Shown here piece after piece: positions 55,247 through 64,000 of a stretch of DNA of 64,000 nucleotides. The first letter of the stretch is position 1. Every line of letters begins with the position of its first letter. The stretch covers positions 14,893,140 through 14,957,139 of the forward strand of contig NC_064623.1 in NCBI RefSeq assembly GCF_023898315.1, read 5' to 3'. The notes under the pieces are model-generated. The model was not told the DNA's origin and did no database searches. It saw nothing but the letters and a program-made list of their open reading frames with translations. Made by a program: the position numbers and the translations under genes. Source of the stretch: Schistocerca nitens. Its lineage: Eukaryota > Arthropoda > Insecta > Orthoptera > Acrididae.

Positions 55247-55830
55247 CAGAATGAGATTTTCACTCTGCAGTGGAGTGTGCGCTGATATGAAACTTCCTGG
55301 CAGATTAAAACTGTGTGCCGGACCGAGACTCGAACTCGGGACCTTTGCCTTTCGCGGGCAAGTGCTCTACCATCTGAGCTACCCAAGCACGACTCACGCC
55401 CTGTCCTCACAGCTTTACTTCTGCCAGTACCTCGTCTCCTGCCTTCCAAACAGAAGCTCTCCTGCGAACCTTGCAGAACTAGCACTCCTGAAAGAAAGGA
55501 TGTAGCGGAGACATGGCTTAGCCACAGCCTGGGGGATGTTTCCAGAATGAGATTCTCACTCTGCAGCGTGGTGTGCGCTGATATGGCTAAGCCATGTCTC
55601 CACTACATCCTTTCTTTCAGGAGTGCTAGTTCTGCAAGGTTCGCAGGAGAGCTTCTGTAAAGTTTGGAAGGTAGGAGACGAGGTACTGGCAGAAGTAAAG
55701 CTGTGAGGACGAGGCGTGAGTGGTGCTTTGGATGCTCAGCTGGTAGAGCACTTGCCCGCGAAAGGCAAAGGTCCCGAGTTCGAGTCTCGGCCCAGCACAC
55801 AGTTTTAATCTGCCGGGATCTTTCAACTAC
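55247..55830. repeat. Inverted pair of tRNA-derived SINEs (third family)
   Basis: Left copy: AGAATGAGATTTTCACTCTG... with the complement of a tRNA-like head (CCGAGACTCGAACTCGGGAC, TCTACCATCTGAGCTACCC) at 55318-55385. Right copy: 55560-55830 with the head on the plus strand (CAGCTGGTAGAGCACTTGCC, GAGTTCGAGTCTCGG). The arms match over about 230 bp around 55530-55590. The anticodon loop lacks the conserved T33, so these are not functional tRNAs. Confidence 0.8.
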
Positions 55831-56109
55831 GTTACAGTTCAAAGTTAATTATCTGGCACGTTGTTCATCGGACCACCTTCACACTATTTCTGTACCGTTC
55901 TCCACAATCGAACAGAACGGGCTTTAAAATCGAACACCTAAATCTGTCCCTGCGAGCTCTGACTTTTCTTATTCTATTACGATGATCGTGTCTCCGTGTT
56001 TAGACTGGCGACAATAAAATATTAACACACGGAGAGCAGAAAGTTTGTGACTGAAATTTTATGGAAATACCTCACCGCAACGAAAAACTGTTTTGTTTTA
56101 ATGACTGTC

Positions 56110-56460
56110 ACCCCAAGCCGCGTATCATATCCGTGACAGCCCTCCTCTCTTTCGTGATGCCACAAAATGAGCTGCCCTTCTTTGAACTTTTCCGATGTCC
56201 TCGTCCGCCTGTCCTGTCTGGTTAGGATCCCACACCGCGCAGCAACACTGCAGAAGAGGACGGATAAGCGTAGTGTAGGCAGTTTCTTTAGTACACCTGT
56301 CGCATCTCCTGAGAGATCTGCCAATAAAACGCAATCCTTGCATCGGCTTTCCCACAACTTTATCTCTGCGACCGTTGCAAGTTAAACTCTTCTTAACAGT
56401 TATCACTACATATTTAATTGAATTAACAGCGTCTATATTTGCGCGACTTATCGTCTAAAC
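56110..56460 (-). pseudogene. CR1/jockey-type LINE fragment
   Basis: Minus-strand frame: VVGKPMQGLRFIGRSLRRCD, TKETAYTTLIRPLLQCCCAV, WDPNQTGQ and QRRAAHFVASRK. Corresponds to the C-terminal third of the RT ORF at 21551-23731. Confidence 0.75.
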
Positions 56461-56739
56461 GAAACATAACACATTCCTTTTAGTACTCGTACGGGTGACC
56501 TCACAGTTTTAATCGTCCCTATGGAATGGTTTCATAATACTTTAGACCAATTCTATCTCGGCCCCGTCTCGTTTTCTGCACCTCTTGTCCACGGTGTAAT
56601 TCTTCTAACTCGCCCAGATGAACTAGGCAGTGGGACTGATATAAAATCAATAACTTTGTTGTTGTTGTTATCTTCACTCCTGAGACTGGTTTGATGCAGC
56701 TCTCCATGCTACTCTATCCTTTGCAAGCTTCTTCATCTC

Positions 56740-57705
56740 CTAGTACTTACTGCAACCTATATTCTTCTGAATCTGCTTAGTGTATTCATCACCTGGTCTC
56801 CCTCTACGATTTTTACCCTCCACGCTGCCCTCCAATGCTAAATTTGTGATCCCTTGATGTCTCAGATCATGTCCTACCAACCGGACCCTTCTTCTAGTCA
56901 CGTTGTGCCACAAACTCCTCTTCTCCCCAATTCTATTCAATACCTCCTCATTAGTTACGTGATCTACCCATCTAATCTTCAGCATTCTTCTGTAGCACCA
57001 CATTTCGAAAGCTTCTATTCTCTTCCTGTCTAAACTATTTATCGTCCATCTTTCACTTCCATACATGGCTACACTCCGTACAAATACTTTCAGAAACGAC
57101 TTCCTGACACTTAAATTTATACTCGATGTCAACAAATTTCTCTTCTTCAGAAACGCTTTCCTTGCCATTGCCAGTCTACATTTTATATCCTTTCTACTTC
57201 GACCATCATCAGTTATTTTGCTCCCCAAATAGCAAAACTCCTTTACTACTTTAAGTGTCTCATTTCCTAATCTAATTCCCTCAGCATCACCCGACTTAAT
57301 TCGACTACATTCCATTATCCTTGTTTTGCTTTTGTTGATGTTCATCTTATACCCTCCTTTCAAGACACTGTCCATTCCGTTCAACTGCTCTTCCAAGTCC
57401 TTTGCTGTCTCTGACAGATTTACAATGTCATCGGCGAACCTCAAAGTTTTTATTTCTTCTCCATGGATTTTAATACCTACTCCGAACTTTTCTTTTGTTT
57501 CCTTTACTGCTTGCTCAATATACAGATTGAATAACATCGGGGAGAGGCTACAACCCTGTCTCACTCCCTTCCCGACCACTGCTTCTCTTTCATGTCCCTC
57601 AACTTTTATAACTGCCATCTGGTTTCTGTACAAATTGTAAATAGCCTTTCGCTCCCTGTATTTTACCCCTGCCACCTTCAGAATTTGAAAGAGAGTATTC
57701 CAGGT
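56740..57705 (-). CDS. RTE reverse transcriptase C-terminal half, open frame
   Basis: A continuous frame from KVAGVKYRERKAIYNLYRNQ through VGKGVRQGCSLSPMLFNLYI, the catalytic LRFADDIVNLSE and GYKMNINKSKTRIMECSRIK, to FEMWCYRRMLKIRWVDHVTN and RGRPGDEYTKQIQKNIGCSK. It is the best-preserved of three RTE copies, with no stop over 311 codons, but lacks the endonuclease and RT motif A. It is not an independent gene. Confidence 0.8.
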   Translation of the reverse strand, partial: TWNTLFQILKVAGVKYRERKAIYNLYRNQMAVIKVEGHEREAVVGKGVRQGCSLSPMLFNLYIEQAVKETKEKFGVGIKIHGEEIKTLRFADDIVNLSETAKDLEEQLNGMDSVLKGGYKMNINKSKTRIMECSRIKSGDAEGIRLGNETLKVVKEFCYLGSKITDDGRSRKDIKCRLAMARKAFLKKRNLLTSSINLSVRKSFLKVFVRSVAMYGSERWTINSLDRKRIEAFEMWCYRRMLKIRWVDHVTNEEVLNRIGEKRSLWHNVTRRRVRLVGHDLRHQGITNLALEGSVEGKNRRGRPGDEYTKQIQKNIGCSKY

Positions 57706-59325
57706 TACAACAATGATACGTCAAGCAAGTCTGAAGTGCAACTACACGTTAGGACAGACAAGAAACAACACAGCACATGCTACCAATTTGTTAATAAAAC
57801 GGTCGCCAGCCTAATTAGGCATTAATTGAGTTTCTTCCCTGTACAAGTTGAAGTACGTGTATGCAAAAACACGTAATTACACTGCATAATATGGTAAATT
57901 TTAGAACCAGAAAATCTACTGAACTAATAATTTCACTTTCTGTACTAATATGAACAAGCCATAAATACACAACAATACACTATAATGTTTACTACAAACT
58001 TCGTACAGTCTACTGATCTGATTAAAATTGGGCATAGGTTACACTAGAAATAGCACTTTCGAAACACACATACAATGTCAATTTTGAAAAAGGTAAAACA
58101 CTAATAACTTTTGGTTTTATCTTGACTTTAACTTTGCTGGTCAAATCAGTTCAGTACATTTCAGAATTTACATGAATAGAAAAGAAAAAAAAAGGGGGGG
58201 GGGGACCCTGAAACTGTTATGATCACTGTACTGAAATTTTTGATTATCGAAATCGTTAAGCACTCAAGATTTCCAATATATGAGTTACTACTCTTTTTGT
58301 CTTATTTCTTGCTCATTTAACTACCATTATTTTTGTCTCAAATTAATTAGCCTTCATTACTAAACCAATTTCAACATTATCTTCCAACTTTGTCAGACCT
58401 ATATTATTTACCTATATATTCATTAACAACAAAGTTCTTTAAACATCATTCTAACATAGATAGGTCTGCAGGTAATTATTATTAACATAAACTTTAAATC
58501 TTCATCTCGGGACACTCGGATTGCACAACATGTGGAAAGGATCCTGTTTAGGTTAGTGATGAGGATAATTAAATGATAGGACAATTCTGGTAAAAGTTAA
58601 GTTGTTATTGAACAGTAAGGAACAAAAGTAACACTGGTCCACACGAATACAGTACTAAAAGTTTCAACCTGCTCGTATCGATGCGGCGGTTGGCGGGCGG
58701 TGAGATGGCGAGGCACAGAGCACACATACAATCACAGCAATGGCTCTTGATGTATCGGCACTTTACCTCTTCATAGCGTCGCAATATTTTTCCATTTAGT
58801 GCCTATGTAATTTTGCCATGCTGTATAGTCGTCGGAAACGGCACATCCAAGGCTCAATGAAACTACGTCTTCCAGGAGAGCCTCCTCGATCCAGAACGTG
58901 TTACTCAGACCAATGCCAAACTCCGACTACTACTGCTGAGCCCGTTATGCCGTGCCGCGCTCGTGTGCATTTTCCCGCGCTCGCCTGCCATCCACCTTTT
59001 ACCGCTCCCCTACAGACAGGGTATTCACACGAGGTTTTGCATTCTACATATTCTAATACATTGCCTACGTATGGACCAGACGCACAATTACAATTTTAAC
59101 ATCTTACAGCAGTCTCAACATTTGTTAAACTTCAATTCTATTGCAATATTGCTTGAAATTTGACATAAACATTAAAATTCACATCGAAATTTGTTTACAG
59201 TTTCTTTGACATAATGACATGAAACAAAAAAGAAATGAAATCAGAATATCGATTACACTAATCTATCGAAAATCAGAAGAAAAAATTATCGTATGTACAA
59301 TAGTATAGCGTTGGTGTTGTTACAG
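57706..59325. other. Unclassified 1.6-kb segment replacing part of an RTE LINE
   Basis: Begins ...GGTTACAACAATGATACG and ends ...GGTGTTGTTACAGTC, i.e. inverted GTTACAAC/GTTGTTAC ends. Includes a run of ten G (58195-58204) and a GC-rich 58680-58730. No coding. On the complement it would start TGTAACAAC and end TTGTTGTAACC, so a solo LTR is possible; no target duplication. Confidence 0.45.
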
Positions 59326-59799
59326 TCTGAGGGTATTTCGCCTGTCTCATACATCTTGCTCACCAGATGGTAGAGTTTTGTCAGGACTGGCTCCCCCAAG
59401 GCCGTCAGTAGTTCTAATGGAATGTTGTCTACTCCCGGGGCCTTTCAGTGCTCTGTCAAACTCTTCACGCAGTGTCGTATCTCCCATTTCATCTTCATCT
59501 ACATCCTCTTCCATTTCCATAATATTGTCCTCAAGTACGTCAAGTACATCAAGTACATAACTAACCGACGTTTATATGCAAGCAACATGTGCTCTGCATC
59601 AGAACTTTTATATACGAGTACTATATAATTCAGTTACTGCTCCTGTGTGTCCTGTGTACTTTCCATCGATATTTATGTACTTGGTTAGGGAAGCGAACAT
59701 GGTAACCTCACTTTAGTGGCACTGTTTTGCGTACCATGGGGGATCACTTACGTCTCATATTAATTTATTAGTTATCAGTGCTCCCAAATGCTGTCGGTG

Positions 59800-60345
59800 C
59801 TACACTGTAAGCGCCAAAGAAACTGGTACAGGCATGCGTAATCAAATACAGGGATATGCAGGCAGGCAGAATACGGCGCTGCGGTCGAAAGCCTAAATAC
59901 AACAACACGTGTCTGGCGCAGTTGTCAGATCGGTTACTGCTGCGGCAATGGCAGATTATCAAGATGTAAGCGAGTTTGAACGTGGTGTTACAGTCGGTGC
60001 ACGAGCGATGGGACACAGCATCTCCGAGATAGCGATGAACTGGGGATTTTCTCGCACGACCATTTGACGAGTGCACCATCAATATCAGGAATCTGGTAAA
60101 ACGTCAAATCTCCGACATCACTGCCACCGGAAAAAGATCCTGCAAGAACGGGACCAACGACGACTGAAGAGAATCTATGCAAGTGACAAAAGTGAAACCC
60201 TTCACCAGATTGCTGCAGATATCAATACTGGGCCATCAACAAGAGTCAGCGTCAGAACCATTCAACGAAACACCATCGATATGGGCTTTCGGCACCGAAG
60301 GCCTACTCGTATACCCTTGATGACTGCTCTCTAATGATGTGGGGC
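59800..60345 (+). pseudogene. Tc1-like transposase N-terminal fragment
   Basis: ATG at 59949: MADYQDVSEFERGVTVGARA, MGHSISEIAMNWGFSRTTI, one stop, then KTSNLRHHCHRKKILQERDQ and SVRTIQRNTIDMGFRHRRPT. These are the paired-like DNA-binding helices of a Tc1-type transposase; the catalytic half is absent. A terminus-like CTGTAAGCGCCAAAGAAACT lies at about 59805. Confidence 0.75.
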
Positions 60346-60439
60346 GTGTGCAGTTGCCTTAACTATCACTACGTCACGTCGTAGTGGATGGTGTAACAAT
60401 AAGACGTTGAAAATTCTAGAAAAACAAATGTATTGATGA

Positions 60440-60651
60440 TTCAATGCATTGTGACGTCAAATATCGGAAGCACAAAGGAAAACACCCGGAGAACTGGGCC
60501 ACCATTGCAGGGAATGAAAATACAGTGCAGCTGCCGAACCAAGAACGTTGACTATCGCTCAACACAGTGTGCTGCTTGCAAGGAAAGTGTTTGTAAAATG
60601 CTTTCCAACGTTGTACGCTCTTCATGGAACGAACAAATTTTAATGTTATAA
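60440..60651 (+). pseudogene. Possible piggyBac-like C-terminal cysteine-rich fragment
   Basis: A short frame with QCSCRTKNVDYRSTQCAACK spaced like the cysteine-rich tail of piggyBac-type transposases. The similarity is weak and the rest of the gene is not seen. Confidence 0.22.
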
Positions 60652-60697
60652 GACTTTTGTACTATAATACTCTAACACTATGTACTAATTGATAGTT

Positions 60698-60886
60698 GGC
60701 TGGCTCTGAGCACTATGGGGCTTAACAGCTGCGGTCATCAGTCCCCTAGAACTTTGAACTACTTAAACCTAACTAACCTAAGGACATCACACACATCCAT
60801 GCCCGAGGCAGGATTCGAACCTGCGACCGTAGCAGTCGCGCGGTTCCGGACTGCGCGCCTAGAACCGCGAGACCACCGCGGCCGGC
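60698..60886 (-). repeat. tRNA-derived SINE, full length, with 15-bp target duplication
   Basis: GGCTCTGAGCACTATGGGGC to GCCGGC on the plus strand. TACTAATTGATAGTT is perfectly duplicated at 60683-60697 and 60887-60901. Confidence 0.96.
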
Positions 60887-60901
60887 TACTAATTGATAGT
60901 T

Positions 60902-63900
60902 ACGTTTCCTTAATTTTGCACATAATAATGTCAGTGTCATTACGTCCTGATAAATGGATTTGTTCATAAGGAATTAAAAGTTCTTTATAATTACTCTGAA
61001 CCGTGTAAATTTCTTTCAAAATCTTTTCTTAAAGAATTTACTTTATTTACTAGCGATTCATCAAGAACATTAACACACTATGTGAGCGTGGAAGTTGTTG
61101 CCAAGGAGTAACTGCTGGAAACAAATTAAATTTCAACCAATGGAAATTTTATTCATAAGAACCTTTTCAAAACAGATTTAAAATTATAAGCAGAAAAGCA
61201 CACTCGAAATATCAAATCACAATTTAACAAATGTGAATTTTATTCTTAAAAACTCTTTCAGAACAGATTTAAAAGCAGAACGCACCCTCGTAATATCAAA
61301 TTACAATTATTCAGAGGCAGAATTTTTTTTTCTTTTTTTTTTAAACAGTAGGAGCCTTCGGGCTGAGAAGCTTACCTCTCCCTTTCAACACGGCCGTAGT
61401 CACGACCGCTCACAACAACCTCTGAAAGACTACACTGGTGCAAATCTGCAACACACCAGATTACTTTAAACTAAAAATTTTAACAGCTTCTGGTATAATT
61501 TTTTTTTAGTAATTTAATTGAAAGCTTTGTTGCTTTGGTAAAAATAAAATTGGTTCTTTTTGTCGTGACAGAATAAATTACTATTAATCACACCAGATTT
61601 GTCGGAGAACAGCAGCAACATGTGTAAGTGATCCAGCTTTAAGAAATTCTATTACCTTTTAGCGGAAAATTCGTGCGGTACTCTCCGACGTTAGAAAAGT
61701 CGTGGTGTTCCGTTCGGAGCAGGAGGCGGCTGTCTTTTCTCATTCGCGATATCGAAAATTACTAAAAAATGAACAGAAATTTTTTTTCGGAGGAAGATCG
61801 CGTGGAGAAAACAGACAGAAGTTACATGAAAGAAACCTAAGGGACCAACTAATTGGATTTGTACGAACATATAAACGGAACTGAAAGAACTTGGAATAAA
61901 TACTATAGCGATGTCGTCACGACAGCCTCCTGTTCCGACAGAACACACGCTGGATCATAAGCTGCATAAATCTTTTAAACAGGAAAGATTATCACAAGTA
62001 TAATTAATGAAAATAAAGTTTAGAGATTTTCTTTGAAATTAAATAAACGTCAAGGCTTCAAGTATTATATTATGAAACGGAAACTTACATTAACATGGCC
62101 ACCCATTGTGGCGGTGGAGCGAATTTTCATGATATACATTCTCGCTTGTTTGTGGCTACATATATTTTTTAATCACTTAAACTCTTAAAGTTACAATAAA
62201 ATGATTATATCAGTATGGAGCACAATACTCTTGCGTCCGACTCACAACACATTCACAGAACAGCTAGAGAGCGGCGCGGTTCCCTGCAGAAGTAAAAATT
62301 GGCAATTGTTATTTTGAAACATAGGTGCATCGTTTTTTTACTGATCGATAGCAGCGTATAACAGTTTATAGCTATCGTGATATTCTGCGCTTTTCAGGAG
62401 CGCGGCAAAGATATCTGGTTACAACATTCATTGGTATATGTTAAAAGTTCGCACATACTGACGCGAATACAGAAAAAAAAACTTTTACATGTTAAAAATC
62501 GCTGTGATAAAGGCTGTAATGTCACAATGCCTCCCATGTGAGGCATGATGATTCTGGAAGGATCATCAGGACTCACATGTAGTTTCAAGACATTACTGTG
62601 TTTTATCATCTGTTTACTTTCGTTCTAACATAAAATTGGAATGAGTTTGTCATCTAGTTATTTTATGCTTCCAGTACAGTTATGAAAACAAATAGTCTTT
62701 CAGTGTCTTTTGTGCACTTTGGCACTTCTCTCAGTTCATTGTAAGGTGTCCTTGCACTGTTATCTTAATTGCTGTAACTGTGAAACAAAATATGAGAAAA
62801 AACAATCTTAAGTCTAACACACACAAAGACAAATGAATAATACTCTATATAGAAAACAAAACATGTCAGTAGACAAACATACACAGATACATTGAAATAA
62901 TTACTTAATCAGTCCTCTAAAATTGTCTGTGACCTGTTTGGTCTCGTAATGTTTTTTATCCGTTTCATTAGATTCTTTTAGAATGTCGTTGTTAATCAGG
63001 ACGTTTCACTTGACACTACACTGTACACTTTTATTTGTCACGCGCTCACTTAACCGGAGTCTGCAACGTCTATTCTCGTTCGGTGAGCGGCGTCGTCCGA
63101 GAGGTCACGACCCTGGGTAGCGTCTTTTTTTTTGTTCGCTCTTGTTGCCTCTCTAGTGTCTCGCATCAAGCGTCATGTCGTTTACATGTAAATAAACAGA
63201 AAGAAACCTGTGTTAGGTTCGTGCTATAATGTAGACTTACAGGTAAAGGTTTTATAGGATTCTGGACAGGATTGATAACCTTCCGTTCCAGTTAACGTTT
63301 CAGTGCTCAGTAATGCCTTGTCTTTATTTAACTATCTATCGCAAAATATCCGACGTGACTGATTAAATGGAAATTAATTTGAAGCTAAGACTTCTCTTTT
63401 TACAGAATAAATAAAGTTCATAATTAAGTTTCACTGTGATAGCTTTAGCAATGTCTCTTGCGTAGTTGTGAGACGGAAAACATTCTAAGGGCAATGACAC
63501 GCCTCCACAGCGCGCGCGTCGGTTGTGTTTCAAATGTTAATTGTTGAGTCCAATTGCAAGCAGCTCCGCGCTGTTGCCGGTTACTAATCCAGTGCAACAC
63601 GCGCTCGTGTATGCTCGTATGAAGTTTAACGTGTGTCACTCGCGCTCTGCTAAAATGAGAACACGCGGAAAACACACGTCTAGTGTCCTTTCTCCATCGT
63701 CGATCGGCGTATCGAAAACTTGGGTAGAAAATACCACCGTCTGTTTCGAGGATTTCACACTACAGTCCCTGCGACCTGCCATGCTGCTTACACACAGGTA
63801 TGTGAAGCCAACGTTTTACATATAGTTTACAAAATGCTTTGCTGTGATCGCTGTCACTACCTGCACTTGCGTGTACACATGTCACTGCACACGTATTTTG

Positions 63901-64000
63901 TACACTTTATCACTCGCATTTTGTTTAGAACGTCTTAGAGTGTCTGCAAATTCACATCTCCCGTCTCACATTGTGATTTCAAAGTTCACGGTTCAAGTTA
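60902..64000. other. No recognisable gene or repeat
   Basis: AT-rich, with T/A runs (61323-61342) and a partly palindromic segment near 62500-62610. Short open frames show no family resemblance. Nothing further can be supported. Confidence 0.4.

Larger units (their letters stand above)
56657..59550 (-). mobile_element. RTE-type LINE, 5'-truncated, with a foreign 1.6-kb segment inside
   Basis: 3' tail (complement of GTTGTTGTTGTTATC) at 56657. The coding 3' half is at 56740-57705. The upstream part (EEDVDEDEMGDTTLREEFD..., then MYETGEIPSD) is at 59326-59545. About 330 bp of RT sequence is missing between them, replaced by 57706-59325. Confidence 0.8.

Noticed and set aside
55318..55385. Possible tRNA gene (minus strand), with a partner at 55735-55795
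   Set aside because: Boxes A and B are present but the anticodon loop lacks T33, and the units are embedded in a repeated SINE with a conserved non-tRNA body.
61702..61884. 60-codon basic frame MVFRSEQEAAVFSHSR...
   Set aside because: No similarity and in AT-rich unassigned DNA; expected by chance.
1..64000. CRISPR array, bacterial operon, riboswitch or origin
   Set aside because: No regularly spaced short repeats or prokaryotic gene organisation; introns and eukaryotic retroelements throughout.

Overview
This window is eukaryotic, intron-bearing and very rich in mobile elements. The combination of high-copy tRNA-derived SINEs, RTE-type and CR1/jockey-type LINEs, Penelope-like elements, Tc1/mariner, hAT and Mutator-like transposons and very long introns fits a large orthopteran insect genome. 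A grasshopper or locust, possibly Schistocerca, is my inference from recognising the repeat families; nothing here proves the species.

Only one host gene is convincingly visible, and it lies on the minus strand. Exon 26885-27653 encodes a PD-(D/E)XK (restriction-endonuclease-like) N-terminal domain. After an inferred intron of about 25 kb, exon 1-1698 encodes a complete NACHT/STAND NTPase core that runs off the left edge. The two exons join in phase 0 at consensus GT/AG sites. The architecture, an apparent nuclease effector fused to a STAND NTPase, resembles that of bacterial antiviral STAND (Avs) proteins and is the most interesting item in the window. Its first exon(s) and C-terminal sensor are not visible.

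1.7-26.9 kb (the intron): SINE; internally deleted mariner; Penelope remnant; near full-length but broken RTE LINE with a 336-bp tandem duplication at its 3' end; a 130-bp tandem repeat; a foldback element; a Mutator-like pseudogene split by a DD41D mariner; a three-level nest (Tc1-like remnant > DD41D mariner > Penelope-like element with 12-bp target duplication); a CR1/jockey-type LINE with a 726-codon RT ORF; another DD41D mariner; a solo LTR.

27.7-30.4 kb: a CpG-rich stretch with CRE and CCAAT motifs (possible promoter), then a hAT remnant with a perfect 8-bp target duplication, itself hit by a SINE with a 14-bp duplication. 30.7-35.9 kb: an L1/Tx1-like LINE with an intact zinc-knuckle ORF1 and a damaged ORF2. 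35.9-42.7 kb: a decayed CR1/jockey-type LINE broken up by a SINE-like repeat, a non-autonomous hAT, an RTE fragment and a SINE.

42.7-54 kb: mariner and Tc1 remnants, a solo LTR with 5-bp duplication, a tRNA-headed foldback element, several LINE fragments, and two more DD41D mariners. The one at 51.7-53.8 kb has about 290-bp terminal inverted repeats and an uninterrupted transposase with all three catalytic aspartates. 54-64 kb: an inverted pair of tRNA-derived SINEs, LINE remnants, a Tc1 N-terminal fragment, one more SINE, and about 3 kb with nothing recognisable.

Apart from the nuclease-NACHT gene, the window is a stratified record of transposon insertions, many datable relative to each other by nesting.
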